NCBI RefSeq assembly: GCF_027912455.1
Contig: NZ_CP115446.1
Span: 1,635,501 to 1,699,500 of the forward strand
Reading direction: 5' to 3'
From: Aurantiacibacter sp. MUD61
GTDB taxonomy: Bacteria > Pseudomonadota > Alphaproteobacteria > Sphingomonadales > Sphingomonadaceae
Length of the DNA stretch: 64,000 bases
This document shows, in pieces, positions 35,770 to 46,876 of this stretch; position 1 is the stretch's first letter; every line of letters begins with the position of its first letter. The notes below the pieces were generated by a model. It was not told where the DNA came from, searched no databases, and worked only from the letters and a program-made list of their open reading frames with translations. Both the position numbers and the translations under genes were made by a program.

Positions 35770-37461
35770 TTATTCTCCCGGCCCTTCAATGACCGGCTGT
35801 TGCAAGTCCGCATCATAAACACGCTGACCGGCAATCCACGTTTCCAACACTCTGATATCGCGAATTTCTTGCGATCCCACTAACAAAGGGTCTGCGGACA
35901 GGAAAACGAAATCGGCGCGTTCGCCGGGGACAAGCCTGCCAAAGCGCCCTTCGGCGAAACCGGCATAGGCGGCATTGGCGGTGTAGGCGGCGAGTGCCTG
36001 TTCGCGGCTGATCGCCTCTTCCGCGCGCCAGCCGCCTTGCGGTGCGCCATCAGCATTCATGCGGGTCACAGCAACTGCCAGGCCAGCGAGCGGATCGACC
36101 GGCTCCACAGGCGCATCGGTGCCAAAAGCAAGTGTTCCGCCGACATCGAGGATGGAGTTCCAGGCATAAGCGCCGCCGAGCCGGTCATCCCCCAGCCGCG
36201 CTTCGGCCATGAACATATCGCTGGTCTGGTGGACCGGCTGCATGCTGGCGATGATTCCGTTCCGGCCAAACCGCGCAATGTCTTCCGGACTCACGATTTG
36301 CGCATGTTCGATACGCCAGCGGCGATCGCCCGTGTAATCCTCGGACAATTCCTCGATTGCGGTCAGCGCTTCCTGATTGGCCGCATCGCCAATCGCGTGA
36401 ACGGCGACTTGGAAATTGTCGAGCGCTGCGCGGCTCATCAGGTTCCGCAATTGCGTGCCGTTGAGCAGCGGCAGGCCGCGATTGCCGTGATCGTCCTCGT
36501 AATCATCGAGCAGCAAGGCACCGCGAGAGCCGAGCGCGCCGTCGAGGTACAGCTTCACGCCATTGAGCCGCAGGCGATCTTCATAAAGCCATTCAGTCGG
36601 GCGCGGGCCGCCGATGAGCAGCATGGTGTCCACCGAATCGGCATAGGCCATGACGCGGATCTGCAACCATCCGGCATCGCCCGCACGGCGAATGGTCATC
36701 CAGTCTTCAACCGTCGTGCCCATGTCGGCCATCGCGGTGATGCCATAGCTCAGCAGCAGGTTCTGCGCATTGTAGAGCGCCATGTCCCGATCTTCGGGCA
36801 AAGGCGGGGGGATTTGTTCTGCGATCATCGGCATGGCAGCATCGACGAGCACCCCTGCAGGCGCGCGCGATCCAGCCAGGCGCTCTATACGTCCGCCTTC
36901 GGGATCGGTGCTGCGCGCGGTGACCCCGCCTGCTTCCAGCGCCATGGTGTTGGCCCAGCCCGCATGGCCGTCCACACGCTCCAGCCAGACCGGACGGTCA
37001 GAGACGACCGCATCAAGGTCCGCCGCGGTCGGAAAACGCCCGAGGCCCCACAGTTCCTGATTCCAGCCGCGACCGATAATCCAAGGGCGGTCCGGGTAGG
37101 CTGCGGCATAGGCTTCGATCCGGCCCAGGGCCTCGCTGAGCGAAGTCGTGCCGGAGAGATCCAGCACAAGCGTGCCGAGGCCAAGTCCCATCAGATGCGC
37201 GTGGCCATCGATAAAGCCAGGCACCACCACGCGGCCTTCGCCATCGACGCGGTAATCGATTTCTCGCGTTGGCCGGTCGCCGAAATCGAGCAACTCGGAA
37301 ATTCGGCCGTCCTCGTCGATCACCATGCCGGTGAAGCGATCGATCGTGCCATCGCGCCCGATTGAAATACCATCGACATTGTCGATCCATGTGTCTGCCA
37401 GCACGGGCGTGGAGAAAGAGAAAAGCGCAGCACAGGTGGCCGCGATGCGGGCGAAATTCAC
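35770..37461 (-). CDS. YtcJ-type amidohydrolase
   Basis: Metal-dependent hydrolase (Amidohydro_3) of 563 aa. A signal peptide ends near FSTPVLAD, so it is exported. Seen: the HxH metal motif in GFIDGHAHL, the segment LDGALGSRGALLLDDY, AVHAIGDAANQ and RIEHAQ, and FGTDAPVEPVDP with the metal-binding Asp. Substrate unknown; family members act on formamides, ureas or cyclic amides. GTG start with GGAGG nine bases upstream. It is divergent from the threonine deaminase gene. Confidence 0.9.
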   Translation of the reverse strand: MNFARIAATCAALFSFSTPVLADTWIDNVDGISIGRDGTIDRFTGMVIDEDGRISELLDFGDRPTREIDYRVDGEGRVVVPGFIDGHAHLMGLGLGTLVLDLSGTTSLSEALGRIEAYAAAYPDRPWIIGRGWNQELWGLGRFPTAADLDAVVSDRPVWLERVDGHAGWANTMALEAGGVTARSTDPEGGRIERLAGSRAPAGVLVDAAMPMIAEQIPPPLPEDRDMALYNAQNLLLSYGITAMADMGTTVEDWMTIRRAGDAGWLQIRVMAYADSVDTMLLIGGPRPTEWLYEDRLRLNGVKLYLDGALGSRGALLLDDYEDDHGNRGLPLLNGTQLRNLMSRAALDNFQVAVHAIGDAANQEALTAIEELSEDYTGDRRWRIEHAQIVSPEDIARFGRNGIIASMQPVHQTSDMFMAEARLGDDRLGGAYAWNSILDVGGTLAFGTDAPVEPVDPLAGLAVAVTRMNADGAPQGGWRAEEAISREQALAAYTANAAYAGFAEGRFGRLVPGERADFVFLSADPLLVGSQEIRDIRVLETWIAGQRVYDADLQQPVIEGPGE

Positions 37462-37626
37462 GTTAGTTTACCTCCGGCAAATGACGGATACGAGCGCTGA
37501 TCGCGCCCATCGCGGCAAGGGATGCCCGTTCCGCCAGCAAGACGCAATCGGGCAAGGCAAACTTTCCTGTCCCAAAGCAGCAATCCTATTTCCCTCGGGC
37601 GCACATTTGGCTAGGCCACGCGCCCC

Positions 37627-38847
37627 ATGAGTGAGGGAAAACTGACGATCGCCGATGTCCGGGCTGCTGCAGAGCGCATTGAAGGCGCTGTCGTGCGCAC
37701 GCCCACCATGCATTCGCAGACCCTGTCTGCCATTACCGGTGCGGAAATCTGGCTGAAGTTCGAGAACCAGCAGTTCACCGCAGCCTATAAGGAACGCGGG
37801 GCGCTCAATGCCCTGCTGCAGCTTACCGATGAGCAGCGCTCGCGCGGCGTAATTGCAGCGAGCGCAGGCAATCACTCGCAGGGGCTTTCCTACCACGGCA
37901 AGCGGCTCGGCGTTCCGGTGACCATCGTGATGCCGCGCACCACGCCAGTGGTGAAAGTCATGCAGACCGAAGCGGTCGGCGGGAATGTCGTTCTCGAAGG
38001 CGAGACTTTCGATGAAGCGAGCGCCCATGCGCGCAAGCTTGAAAAGGAACTGGGCCTCACTTTCGTCCATCCGTTCGACGATCCCAAAGTCGCGGCGGGG
38101 CAGGGCACGGTGGCGCTTGAATTGTTCGAGGATGCGCAGGAGCTCGATTGCATTGTCGTGCCGATTGGCGGGGGCGGCCTCATCTCGGGCATGGCCACGG
38201 TCGCCAAGGATCGCCAGCCGCCGGTCGAGGTGATCGGTGTAGAGGCGCAGCTCTTCCCGTCATCCTACAATGCCTACAAGGGCGAAGACCTTCCCTCCGG
38301 CGGCGATACGCTGGCAGAAGGCATCGCGGTGAAGGAGCCGGGCAAATTTACCCAGACCGTCATCGACCGGCTGGTGGACGACATCGTCCTGGTGGATGAG
38401 CCGCACCTGGAAGAGGCGGTCAGCCTGCTGCTGCAGATCGAGAAGACTGTGGTCGAAGGTGCAGGTGCAGCGGGACTCGCCGCAGTCCTCTCCTATCCGG
38501 AGCGCTTCAAAGGCAAGAAAATCGGTCTCGTGCTGTGCGGCGGCAATATCGACACGCGCCTGCTCGCCAATGTGCTGCTGCGCGATCTCGCACGGTCCGG
38601 ACGCTTGGCGCGTTTGCAGATCACTTTGCAGGATCGCCCGGGCGCGCTTTTCCGCGTGATGCGCGAATTCGATGCGCACAATGTCAATATCATCGAGATT
38701 TACCACCAGCGGATTTTCACCAATCTGCCGGCCAAGGGTCTCGTCACCGATATCGAATGCGAAGCGCGCGACAAGGCGCAGCTTGATGCGCTGGTGCAGG
38801 CCCTGCGCGGCAAGGGCTACGAAGTGAGTTCGGTCGCCGTTAACTAA
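37627..38847 (+). CDS. ilvA: threonine ammonia-lyase
   Basis: PLP enzyme converting threonine to 2-oxobutanoate, 406 aa. Seen: the Schiff-base Lys in FTAAYKERGALNALL, the phosphate-binding glycine loop PIGGGGLISGMA, the SAGNHSQGL segment and a single C-terminal ACT domain (from about 330) with LQDRPGALFRVMREFDAHNVNI. One ACT domain and this length fit the form found in alphaproteobacteria, feeding isoleucine synthesis. Confidence 0.95.
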   Translation: MSEGKLTIADVRAAAERIEGAVVRTPTMHSQTLSAITGAEIWLKFENQQFTAAYKERGALNALLQLTDEQRSRGVIAASAGNHSQGLSYHGKRLGVPVTIVMPRTTPVVKVMQTEAVGGNVVLEGETFDEASAHARKLEKELGLTFVHPFDDPKVAAGQGTVALELFEDAQELDCIVVPIGGGGLISGMATVAKDRQPPVEVIGVEAQLFPSSYNAYKGEDLPSGGDTLAEGIAVKEPGKFTQTVIDRLVDDIVLVDEPHLEEAVSLLLQIEKTVVEGAGAAGLAAVLSYPERFKGKKIGLVLCGGNIDTRLLANVLLRDLARSGRLARLQITLQDRPGALFRVMREFDAHNVNIIEIYHQRIFTNLPAKGLVTDIECEARDKAQLDALVQALRGKGYEVSSVAVN

Positions 38848-39050
38848 GAGCGCCGGTCATGCCTTGCTAAAAGACTGCCCCATTCCGGGCCGCTCCTTCG
38901 GGGCGCGCGGCAGCCTGTGGAAATAATTCCTGCAATCTGCGTTTTTTATGGTTAACATGATTCACAAGCGCCGCTCCGCGTGATTCAAGGGCGGGGTTGG
39001 TGCAGCAAATTTGTTTCGCGCCGCAAGTTTTGAAGGGATTATATCCACCC

Positions 39051-39902
39051 GTGACGGCCCCCGTTCGCTTTCCCCGCTTTTTCGTGACGAGCCCTGCGCC
39101 GTGCCCATACCTGCCGGGCAAGACGGAGCGAAAGGTGTTCACGGAGCTGAAGGGTGAGCATGCCGAGCAGCTGAACGATGCGCTGGGGCGGATCGGTTTC
39201 CGTCGCAGCCAGACGGTGGCTTATCGCCCGAGCTGCGCGGATTGCCGCGCTTGCGTGTCCGTCCGTGTGGCGGCTTTCGATTTCAAGCCTTCAAGCTCGC
39301 AGAAGCGCCTGCTGAAGCGCAATTCCGATCTGGCGACATCCGAATGCCGACCCTGGGCTACGCATGAACAGTTCGAATTGCTGCAGAAATATCTCGCCAA
39401 TCGCCATCCAGGGGGCGGCATGGCGGCCATGGATGAGGTCGATTATGCCGATATGGTGGAGCACACCAGCGTTTCGAGTTTTGTTGTGGAATATCGGGAA
39501 CCTGCTACCGACGGAGGCGTAGGACGTCTGGTGGCGGCCTGTCTGATGGATAGGCAGGGCGATGGACTTTCGATGATCTACAGCTTTTTCGACCCAGATC
39601 ATGAGGGACGCAGCGGGCTTGGTACTTACGTCATTCTTGACCACATACGCCGCGCTGCGGAAACGGGCCTGCCTTACGTCTATCTCGGCTATTGGGTGGA
39701 GGGCTCTGACCGCATGCAATATAAGGTCCGCTTCCGTCCGCTCGAAAGGCTGGGACCGGATGGCTGGCGACGCATGTCGGAAGAAGAGCAGCGCGCACTT
39801 ATCGAAGGGGTTACTTCCGGGGGCACTGAACGGACACCAGCGCCCGATGGCGGATCAAAAGACAACACTCCCGGCCTGCAAGCCGAATATAAGCTCGCCT
39901 GA
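39051..39902 (+). CDS. bpt: aspartate/glutamate leucyltransferase (Bpt)
   Basis: Transfers Leu from leucyl-tRNA to N-terminal Asp or Glu, making ClpS/ClpAP degradation signals; 283 aa. Seen: the N-terminal [21 protein letters not shown], a Cys cluster in [12 protein letters not shown], and [20 protein letters not shown]. The GTG at 39051 matches the usual start; in-frame TTG and GTG codons at 38997 and 39000 would add 17-18 residues. It overlaps tamA by 56 bp. Confidence 0.94.
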   Translation: MTAPVRFPRFFVTSPAPCPYLPGKTERKVFTELKGEHAEQLNDALGRIGFRRSQTVAYRPSCADCRACVSVRVAAFDFKPSSSQKRLLKRNSDLATSECRPWATHEQFELLQKYLANRHPGGGMAAMDEVDYADMVEHTSVSSFVVEYREPATDGGVGRLVAACLMDRQGDGLSMIYSFFDPDHEGRSGLGTYVILDHIRRAAETGLPYVYLGYWVEGSDRMQYKVRFRPLERLGPDGWRRMSEEEQRALIEGVTSGGTERTPAPDGGSKDNTPGLQAEYKLA

Positions 39903-42048
39903 TTTCGCTTTTTCGCGGAAGCGCATTCGGTTCGCCGCGCTGGCGGCATTGTGCGCCTTCGCCGCGCAGCCGGCATTCGCACAGGACGTCCCGGATACCC
40001 GCGATCTGGATGAGCTGATTCCCGACGAAGCTGTCGCCGATCCGGAAGGCTGGGCGCAGCAAGGTATCCCGGAAGGCGATACGACAACGCCGGAGGATGA
40101 GGACTTCCGCCTCGATAGCGACGATCCGCTGTCCGAAATGCCGCTGGTGAGCATCCCGTGGCCCGATGGTTCCGGCATTCCCACGCTCGATCCCCTCGAG
40201 CCTGAAGAGCCGATCGAATTCGCGACTTTCGAAGAGGAAATCCCGCCGCTGGTCGAGGGAAGCGAAGAACGCATTTCGGATGAGCTGGTGCTCGTCTTTC
40301 CCAGCGACAACTCGCTCTTCCCGGAGCGTGAGGAATTCCTCGACCGTTTCAATGCGCTGTCCACCATCGAAGAGCTGGATGATGACGGAAACGTCGCTCG
40401 CCTTGCCGTTCAGGCGCGCAATGATGAAGAACTGCTCGGAAGATTGCTTCGCGTCTACGGCTATTTCGATGCGCAGGTGATCCGCAGCATTGGCCGCGTC
40501 GATGAAAGCGTGGATGCAGAGCTCGACATACCAGCCGCGCGTTTCGATATCCTGCCGGGCACGCGCTATCGCTTTGGCGAGATCGACCTCGGCAATCTCG
40601 CTGAGGCAGGCGACGCCTATCAATCGCTCCGCAGCGCCTTCGAAATCCAGACCGGCGATTTCATCTCGCTCGATACGATCGAGACGGAACAGCTCGATCT
40701 CGACGTTGCACTCGGCGAACAGGGCTTCCCCTTCGCCGCGATTGAAGAGCCGGAGTTGCTAGTCGATCATGCGCGTGAGGAAGGCGATCTGACCATGCCG
40801 GTGAAGCCCGGCGGTCAGTATAATTTCGGTGTCGTCACCAGCACGCTGCCTGATTTCCTCTCCGGCCGCCATCTCTCCCGCATCGCGCGCTGGGATGCGG
40901 GCGATCTGTATCAACGCAGCGATGAGGAGGACTTGCGCCGCGCCATCCTTGCTACGGGTCTGGTCGGCTCGGTCTCACTCACACCAGTGGTGGTGGAAGA
41001 ACCCGCCAATGGCGAGCCGGGCCGCGTCAATATCGAAGCCGATATGACGCCTGCACCGCTGCGCACGCTGGCGGGCAATATCGGTTTCGGCACCGAAGAA
41101 GGCATCCGCATCGAGGGGTCGTGGGAGCACCGCAATCTGTTCCCGCCCGAAGGCCTGCTGCGCCTACGCGGTATTCTTGGAACCGAGGAACAGCTCGCCG
41201 GCATCACTTTCCAGAAAAACAATTTTCTGGGTCGTGATCGCATCCTGACGCTCGATGCCTTTGCGACCACGATCGACACCGATGCCTACGATGCCGAAAC
41301 GGTCTCGCTGGTCGGACTGTATGAGCGGCGCTCCACCCTGTTGTTCCAGAAAGAGCTGTCGTGGGGCATCGGTTTCGAGCTTGTCGCAACCCGCGAAGCT
41401 GAAATCAGAGTAAAGGGCGAGAAGCGCGCAACAACCGACTATCTCGTCGCGGCCCTGCCCGGGTACGTGCAATTTGACACGTCGGACGATCTGCTCGATC
41501 CGACAGAAGGCTGGCGTCTGCGCGCTGCGGTCTCTCCAGAAGTCTCGCGGGTTTTCGAGACCAATTCGACATATCTGAACGTACAATTCGATCTCGCCAA
41601 TTATCAGCCGGTGACCGAAGATGTTGTGCTCGCAGGCCGCGTCCGGCTGGGCACGATTGTCGGCGCACCGCTTGCCGCTATTGCCCCGTCGCGGCGCTTC
41701 TACGCTGGTGGCGGCGGGTCGGTACGCGGTTATGGTTTTAATGCCATCGGTCCGACCAATGCGCTGGGCACACCAAATGGCGGCCGCTCGCTGGTGGAGG
41801 CATCGGTGGAAGCGCGCGTACAGACACCGCTTCTCGATGGCGCGGTTTCGGTCGTGCCATTCGTCGATGCGGGCACGGTGTCGCGCAGCACCACGCCTGA
41901 CTTCGACACGGTCCGCTTCGGGGCCGGTCTGGGTGTGCGCTACGACACGACTTTCGGCCCGCTGCGTCTGGACGTGGCGTTTCCGCTCAATCCAGGCCCG
42001 AATGATAATTGGGTCGCCGTCTATGTCGCGCTGGGGCAGGCCTTCTGA
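39847..42048 (+). CDS. tamA: outer-membrane translocation module TamA (BamA/Omp85 family)
   Basis: Omp85-type barrel protein of about 733 aa that works with TamB in outer-membrane assembly. A signal peptide ends PAFAQD after an unusually long N-region. An acidic low-complexity stretch follows, then POTRA domains (about 130-350), and the surface-antigen barrel with [16 protein letters not shown] and the terminal Phe of VYVALGQAF. The ATG at 39847 is the only reasonable in-frame start before the signal peptide, which forces a 56-bp overlap with bpt. Confidence 0.9.
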   Translation: MADQKTTLPACKPNISSPDFAFSRKRIRFAALAALCAFAAQPAFAQDVPDTRDLDELIPDEAVADPEGWAQQGIPEGDTTTPEDEDFRLDSDDPLSEMPLVSIPWPDGSGIPTLDPLEPEEPIEFATFEEEIPPLVEGSEERISDELVLVFPSDNSLFPEREEFLDRFNALSTIEELDDDGNVARLAVQARNDEELLGRLLRVYGYFDAQVIRSIGRVDESVDAELDIPAARFDILPGTRYRFGEIDLGNLAEAGDAYQSLRSAFEIQTGDFISLDTIETEQLDLDVALGEQGFPFAAIEEPELLVDHAREEGDLTMPVKPGGQYNFGVVTSTLPDFLSGRHLSRIARWDAGDLYQRSDEEDLRRAILATGLVGSVSLTPVVVEEPANGEPGRVNIEADMTPAPLRTLAGNIGFGTEEGIRIEGSWEHRNLFPPEGLLRLRGILGTEEQLAGITFQKNNFLGRDRILTLDAFATTIDTDAYDAETVSLVGLYERRSTLLFQKELSWGIGFELVATREAEIRVKGEKRATTDYLVAALPGYVQFDTSDDLLDPTEGWRLRAAVSPEVSRVFETNSTYLNVQFDLANYQPVTEDVVLAGRVRLGTIVGAPLAAIAPSRRFYAGGGGSVRGYGFNAIGPTNALGTPNGGRSLVEASVEARVQTPLLDGAVSVVPFVDAGTVSRSTTPDFDTVRFGAGLGVRYDTTFGPLRLDVAFPLNPGPNDNWVAVYVALGQAF

Positions 42049-45000
42049 TGGCGAGCGAAGTCGCAGGCACAGCGCCGGAGGAGGCAGCGCAGGACGCGTC
42101 TGAAAAGCGTACTGGCGTGCTGCACAAGACTTTGCGCGCGGTCGGGCTCGTGTTGCTCGGCCTGCTTATTCTGGTGCTGCTGTTTGTCGGCTTCCTGCAT
42201 ACGCCGCCGGGGCGGCAATTCATTGTCGATCAGATTTCCAAGGTCGCTCCGGCATCTGGTCTATCGGTCGAAGTCGGGGAAATCGACGGTTCGATCCTGT
42301 GGAGTTCCACACTCAAGGATGTCGAGCTGCGCGATGCCAATGACACGCTGTTCCTCGAAATCCCGGTGGTTGAGCTTAATTGGCGACCGCATCGCTGGTT
42401 CACCAGCGGGCTGGATATTCGCTATCTCGTTGCCCGCGATGCCACGCTTTACGCCGCGCCCGAACTAATACCCGGCGATCCTGATGCGCCAATCCTGCCC
42501 GATTTCGACATTCGCGTGGATCGGCTCCTGATTGAAGACCTGACCGTGGCCGAAGGGTTGCTGGGCGAGGAGCGCGAAATCCAATTTGCAGCGGAAGCCG
42601 ATATTCGTGATGGCCGTGTGTTCCTCGATGCAGAGGGTGAATTCGGCGGGGCGGATGAATTCGCCGCCTTGATCAACGCCGAACCCGATGGCGACCAATT
42701 CGATATCGACGTGAATTGGCAGGCGCCGGCGGGCGGCTTCCTCGCGACTATGGTTGGCGCGGAAGAAGACCTGGCCGTCACGCTGGAAGGCGATGGCAGC
42801 TGGACGTCCTGGGAAGGTGACCTCCTTGCGCTGCAAGGCGGAGAGCCGCTGCTCGACTTCGATCTGTTCAACGAAGCTGGAACCTATCGCCTGAGCGGAC
42901 GTGCGCGGCCTGGAAACTATCTCGAAGGCCTGCCCGCGCGTGCTATCGGCGAGACGGTTATGGTGAACCTCACCGGTACGCTGGAAGACAGCGTGGCTGA
43001 CGGCGAATTGATGCTGCGCGCGCGCGGTTTCAACGCCGACGGCGCTGGCGCAATCGATCTGGCCGACAATGCGTTCGATGATTTCGCGCTTAATGTGCAA
43101 TTGCTCGATGAAACCCTGTTTTCGCCCGATATCGCGCTTGAAGGCACCGAATTGGAGGCGACGCTCGACGGTCAGTTCCGCGACCTCTCGATCGACCATG
43201 TGCTGCGCGTCGCAAAGATTGACGCAGGCGGGACGCTGCTGACCGATGTCTTCCAGCGCGGCACGGCGAGTTATGACGGCACGCGCGTCACCGTTCCGCT
43301 CGATGCCGACATCGGGCGTGTGAACAGCGGCATCACCTGGGTCGATCCACGCCTCGTCAACGGCACGCTCGATGGTACGCTCGTTTATGCGGGCGGCGAA
43401 TTGCTGTCTGATGATCTGGCGATTGATTTCCGCGGATTACAGGCGCGCCTTGGCCTCAACGCCAATCTGGAAAGCGGCATCACACAGGTCAACGGACCGG
43501 TTAACGTGGCTGATCTGACCTTCGACGGGATCGGCGTTCTGGATGCCGCAGCGCAGATCGACGTAACGCTGGGCGGCGGCGATCCGTGGCGCGTGAACGC
43601 CGATGTGCGCGGCCGCGCCGAAGAGCTGACCAATTCGACCATCGCCAATCTCGCTGGAGAAAATCTGCGCTTTGCGGGCGGTGTCTCGCTTGGCGGCGAT
43701 GCGCCGATCAGGTTCCGCGATTTCAACGTCAACGCCAGCAAGTTGGACCTGACGCTCGACGGGCGAGTGGAGAACGGCACCACGACACTGGCGGGTTCGG
43801 GCCGCCAGGCAGACTATGGCCCCTTCACCGTCGAGGCGACCGTTGCCGAGGACGGCCCGCGCGCGGTGCTGGTGTTCGCCGATCCGCTGCCTGCGGCTGG
43901 CCTTGCCGATGTGCGGGTCGCGATTTCTCCCTCGGCTGACGGCTTCGACATCGAGACCGAAGGGCAGTCGATGCTCGGTGCCTTTGCGGGCAATTTCGGC
44001 CTGACGATCCCTGCGGATGGCGCGACCGTGCTCGATATTGCGCAGCTGGATGTGGCCTCGACGCGTATTGCCGGTCAGCTCGAACTGCGAGACGGCGGGG
44101 CGGTGGGCGACCTAAACCTCTCACGCGGCGGTGTGGATGGAATGATCGCTCTCTCAACACCGGATGGTGTGCAGGCCTTTGACGTCGACTTGCAGCTTCG
44201 CAATGCGCGCTTCGGCGGCGATACGGCGCTCTCTATCGCGCGCGGCGAGATCGACGCAAGCGGCAGGCTGGATGACGGCAATACAACCATCCGCGGCAGA
44301 GCGACCGCACAGGGCCTCTCCTATGGCGGCATTTTCATCGGGCGCTTGGCGGCCAATGCCAGCGTGGTGAACGGCAATGGGCAATTCGATGCAGCGATTG
44401 CCGGCCGGCGCGGCAGTCAGTTCGAACTGCTGATCAATGGCCGCACCTCGCCCGAGCAGATCGCGGTGGCGGTCGACGGCTCTTACGAGAATCGCGACAT
44501 TTCGATGCCGCGCCGGGCCGTCCTTAATCGTATGGATGATGGCGGCTGGCAGCTAGAGCGTTCGCAGATATCCTTCGGCGATGGCTATGTGATTGCAAAT
44601 GGCAGTTTTGGCGGAGAGAGCGCTCCGCAAGGCCGCCTGGCTCTGACCGATATGCCGCTGCAGGTGTCCGACGTGTTCCTCGGCGAACTGGGCGTGGGTG
44701 GCACGATTTCGGGCGTCATTGACTTTGAAGCGGGCGAGAATGGTTTGCCCACCGGTGAAGCACGCCTGATGATTTCTGACCTGACGCGGGCTAGCACGCT
44801 GATCATTTCGAACCCGCTCGATATCGCGCTGGTTGGCGATCTCTCGGAAAGCCTCGCGCAGGTTCGCGCGGTGATTTCCGATGACGGCTCGGCCGATGGA
44901 CGCTTGCAGGCGCGCATCGCCAATCTGCCGCAAAGCGGGGCTTTGAACGAGCGCCTGTATGCAGGCGACCTGTTCGGGCAGTTCCGCTTCGAAGGCTCGG

Positions 45001-46268
45001 CAGCGTCCCTTTGGCGGCTTGCGGCGATTGAGCTGCTCGATGTGACGGGCCGCGTCGATGTGGCTGCCGACATACGCGGCACGCTCGGCAATCCGCGTAT
45101 TGCCGGCTCGATCGCGGGCGACAATTTGCGGGTGCGCAGTCCGCTGACCGGCACTGACATCACCGATGTGACCGCGCGCGGCAGTTTCGATGGATCGCGC
45201 TTCAACCTCACCCGCTTTGTCGGCACCGCGACCAATGGCGGAACAGTCAGCGGAAGCGGCTTCATCGACCTGTCGGGCATCACTGCCACGCGCGGGCCAA
45301 GCATGGATATCCGCCTTGCCGCACAGAATGCGGAGATCCTCGATCTCGCCAATATGGGCGCGACTGTGACGGGACCACTGCGGATTGTCTCAAACGGGAT
45401 TGGCGGTACGATCGCGGGTCGTCTTCGCGCGAACGAGGCGCGCTGGCGGCTTGGCGCGACGAGTGAAGCTCTGGCAGAGCTCCCACGCGTCAACATTACC
45501 GAGATCAACCAGCCCGACGATATTGCGCCGCGCGCTCTCGACACATCGCCGTGGCGCTACCTCATCGACGTCACCGCGCCGGGCGGGATCAAGGTCGATG
45601 GCCTCGGCCTCGATAGCGAATGGCGTTCGAGCGGGCTGCGCATCCGCGGGACGACCGATGATCCGCGCGTGGGCGGTGAAGTCAGCATTGTGCCGCGTCA
45701 GGGCTTCTACTCCTTCGCCGGTACGCGCTTTGAGATCACCCGCGGCAATATCGACTTTGACGAGAACGTGCCGATCGATCCGCGGATCGACCTGGTTGCC
45801 GAGACCGAGGTCACCGGCCTGTCTGTCGAAGTGAACGTGCAGGGCAATGCCAGCCAGCCCGAAATCACCTTCTCCTCCACGCCGGCCCTGCCCGAAGAGG
45901 AGCTGCTCGCGCGGCTGCTGTTTGGCGGTTCGGTCACCTCGCTCTCCGCCACCGACGCGCTGCAATTGGGTGCCGCTGTAGCGAGCCTGCGGGGCGGGTC
46001 GGGCATGGGTCCGATCAACCAGCTGCGCGATGCCATCGGCCTTGATCGCCTGCGCATTGTACCGGCAGATGCGGCGCTCGATCGCGGGACGGCCATTGCA
46101 CTCGGCAAGAACTTCGGTCGCCGCTTCTATGTCGAGATCATTACCGATGGCGCGGGCTATTCCGCTACCAATGCCGAGTTCCGCATCACCAATTGGCTGA
46201 ACCTATTGGCAACGGTGAGCACCGTCGGGCGACAGAGCGTGGCGGCGGAGATCAGGCGGGACTACTAA
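42048..46268 (+). CDS. tamB: translocation and assembly module TamB
   Basis: Very large inner-membrane-anchored periplasmic AsmA-like protein, about 1406 aa, thought to bridge to TamA and to help lipid or protein transport to the outer membrane. One membrane segment near residues 30-50 (LVLLGLLILVLLFVGFL), a long repetitive beta-helical body, and the C-terminal DUF490 domain with RGFYSFAGTRFEITRGNIDF-type sequence and LARLLFGGSVTSLS. The ATG at 42048 overlaps the tamA stop (TGATG). Confidence 0.96.
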   Translation: MASEVAGTAPEEAAQDASEKRTGVLHKTLRAVGLVLLGLLILVLLFVGFLHTPPGRQFIVDQISKVAPASGLSVEVGEIDGSILWSSTLKDVELRDANDTLFLEIPVVELNWRPHRWFTSGLDIRYLVARDATLYAAPELIPGDPDAPILPDFDIRVDRLLIEDLTVAEGLLGEEREIQFAAEADIRDGRVFLDAEGEFGGADEFAALINAEPDGDQFDIDVNWQAPAGGFLATMVGAEEDLAVTLEGDGSWTSWEGDLLALQGGEPLLDFDLFNEAGTYRLSGRARPGNYLEGLPARAIGETVMVNLTGTLEDSVADGELMLRARGFNADGAGAIDLADNAFDDFALNVQLLDETLFSPDIALEGTELEATLDGQFRDLSIDHVLRVAKIDAGGTLLTDVFQRGTASYDGTRVTVPLDADIGRVNSGITWVDPRLVNGTLDGTLVYAGGELLSDDLAIDFRGLQARLGLNANLESGITQVNGPVNVADLTFDGIGVLDAAAQIDVTLGGGDPWRVNADVRGRAEELTNSTIANLAGENLRFAGGVSLGGDAPIRFRDFNVNASKLDLTLDGRVENGTTTLAGSGRQADYGPFTVEATVAEDGPRAVLVFADPLPAAGLADVRVAISPSADGFDIETEGQSMLGAFAGNFGLTIPADGATVLDIAQLDVASTRIAGQLELRDGGAVGDLNLSRGGVDGMIALSTPDGVQAFDVDLQLRNARFGGDTALSIARGEIDASGRLDDGNTTIRGRATAQGLSYGGIFIGRLAANASVVNGNGQFDAAIAGRRGSQFELLINGRTSPEQIAVAVDGSYENRDISMPRRAVLNRMDDGGWQLERSQISFGDGYVIANGSFGGESAPQGRLALTDMPLQVSDVFLGELGVGGTISGVIDFEAGENGLPTGEARLMISDLTRASTLIISNPLDIALVGDLSESLAQVRAVISDDGSADGRLQARIANLPQSGALNERLYAGDLFGQFRFEGSAASLWRLAAIELLDVTGRVDVAADIRGTLGNPRIAGSIAGDNLRVRSPLTGTDITDVTARGSFDGSRFNLTRFVGTATNGGTVSGSGFIDLSGITATRGPSMDIRLAAQNAEILDLANMGATVTGPLRIVSNGIGGTIAGRLRANEARWRLGATSEALAELPRVNITEINQPDDIAPRALDTSPWRYLIDVTAPGGIKVDGLGLDSEWRSSGLRIRGTTDDPRVGGEVSIVPRQGFYSFAGTRFEITRGNIDFDENVPIDPRIDLVAETEVTGLSVEVNVQGNASQPEITFSSTPALPEEELLARLLFGGSVTSLSATDALQLGAAVASLRGGSGMGPINQLRDAIGLDRLRIVPADAALDRGTAIALGKNFGRRFYVEIITDGAGYSATNAEFRITNWLNLLATVSTVGRQSVAAEIRRDY

Positions 46269-46298
46269 GCAGTAGTGCCCGCCGGATAAACGACGGCA

Positions 46299-46865
46299 TT
46301 ATTCGCCGGGTGTAAGGTCTTTCAGAACGGTATCGATTGGGACAACAACGCCATTCGCGCCGAGCATTTCGGAGTCGATTGCGCTCCCTTCGCCGCCGCT
46401 TTCACCCGCGACGGTGACCGTGTCACCATCCATGGCAAAAGTCAGAGTTCCGCTGCCCATGGTCGCCATTTCGACAGGTCCGCCATTGGCTTCGATAGCA
46501 TTGGCGATGTCGTCAGGCGTCAGATAGCCGGGCACCACATGTTCGCGCAGCACGGCGATCAGCGCGGCCTGCGCTTCGTCTCCCGTGAACTCCTCGCCCA
46601 GCGAACCGAGCGCGTCGTCAGTAGGCGCGAAGACGGTGTAGTGCGGCGCTCCATCAAAAGTGGCGGATAGCCCCGCGTCCTGCAGCAGCCCGTTGACAGT
46701 GGAGAGCTCTCCGCTGCCCGATATCATCGCCGCGACAGTTTGAGTCCCCGGTTCCCCGTTGGCCTCGTCGGTCCCATCGGCAGCGCTTTCTCCGCAAGCG
46801 GCGAGCATCAGCGTGCAGCCGAGCACTGCGGCGAGCGAAGTGCGTGTTCGTTTAGCGATTGTCAT
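46299..46865 (-). CDS. fasciclin-domain lipoprotein
   Basis: 188-aa exported protein with a lipobox (LMLAAC, Cys near 24), a short acidic linker and one FAS1 domain: TVFAPTDDALGSL and LREHVVPGYL match its conserved H1 and H2 segments. FAS1 domains mediate adhesion, but the role of single-domain bacterial lipoproteins is mostly unknown. Confidence 0.9.
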   Translation of the reverse strand: MTIAKRTRTSLAAVLGCTLMLAACGESAADGTDEANGEPGTQTVAAMISGSGELSTVNGLLQDAGLSATFDGAPHYTVFAPTDDALGSLGEEFTGDEAQAALIAVLREHVVPGYLTPDDIANAIEANGGPVEMATMGSGTLTFAMDGDTVTVAGESGGEGSAIDSEMLGANGVVVPIDTVLKDLTPGE

Positions 46866-46876
46866 ATATGCGCCCC

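Noticed and set aside
36037..37365. 442-codon open frame on the plus strand
   Set aside because: Antisense of the YtcJ-type amidohydrolase, which has a signal peptide and metal motifs; the plus frame has none.
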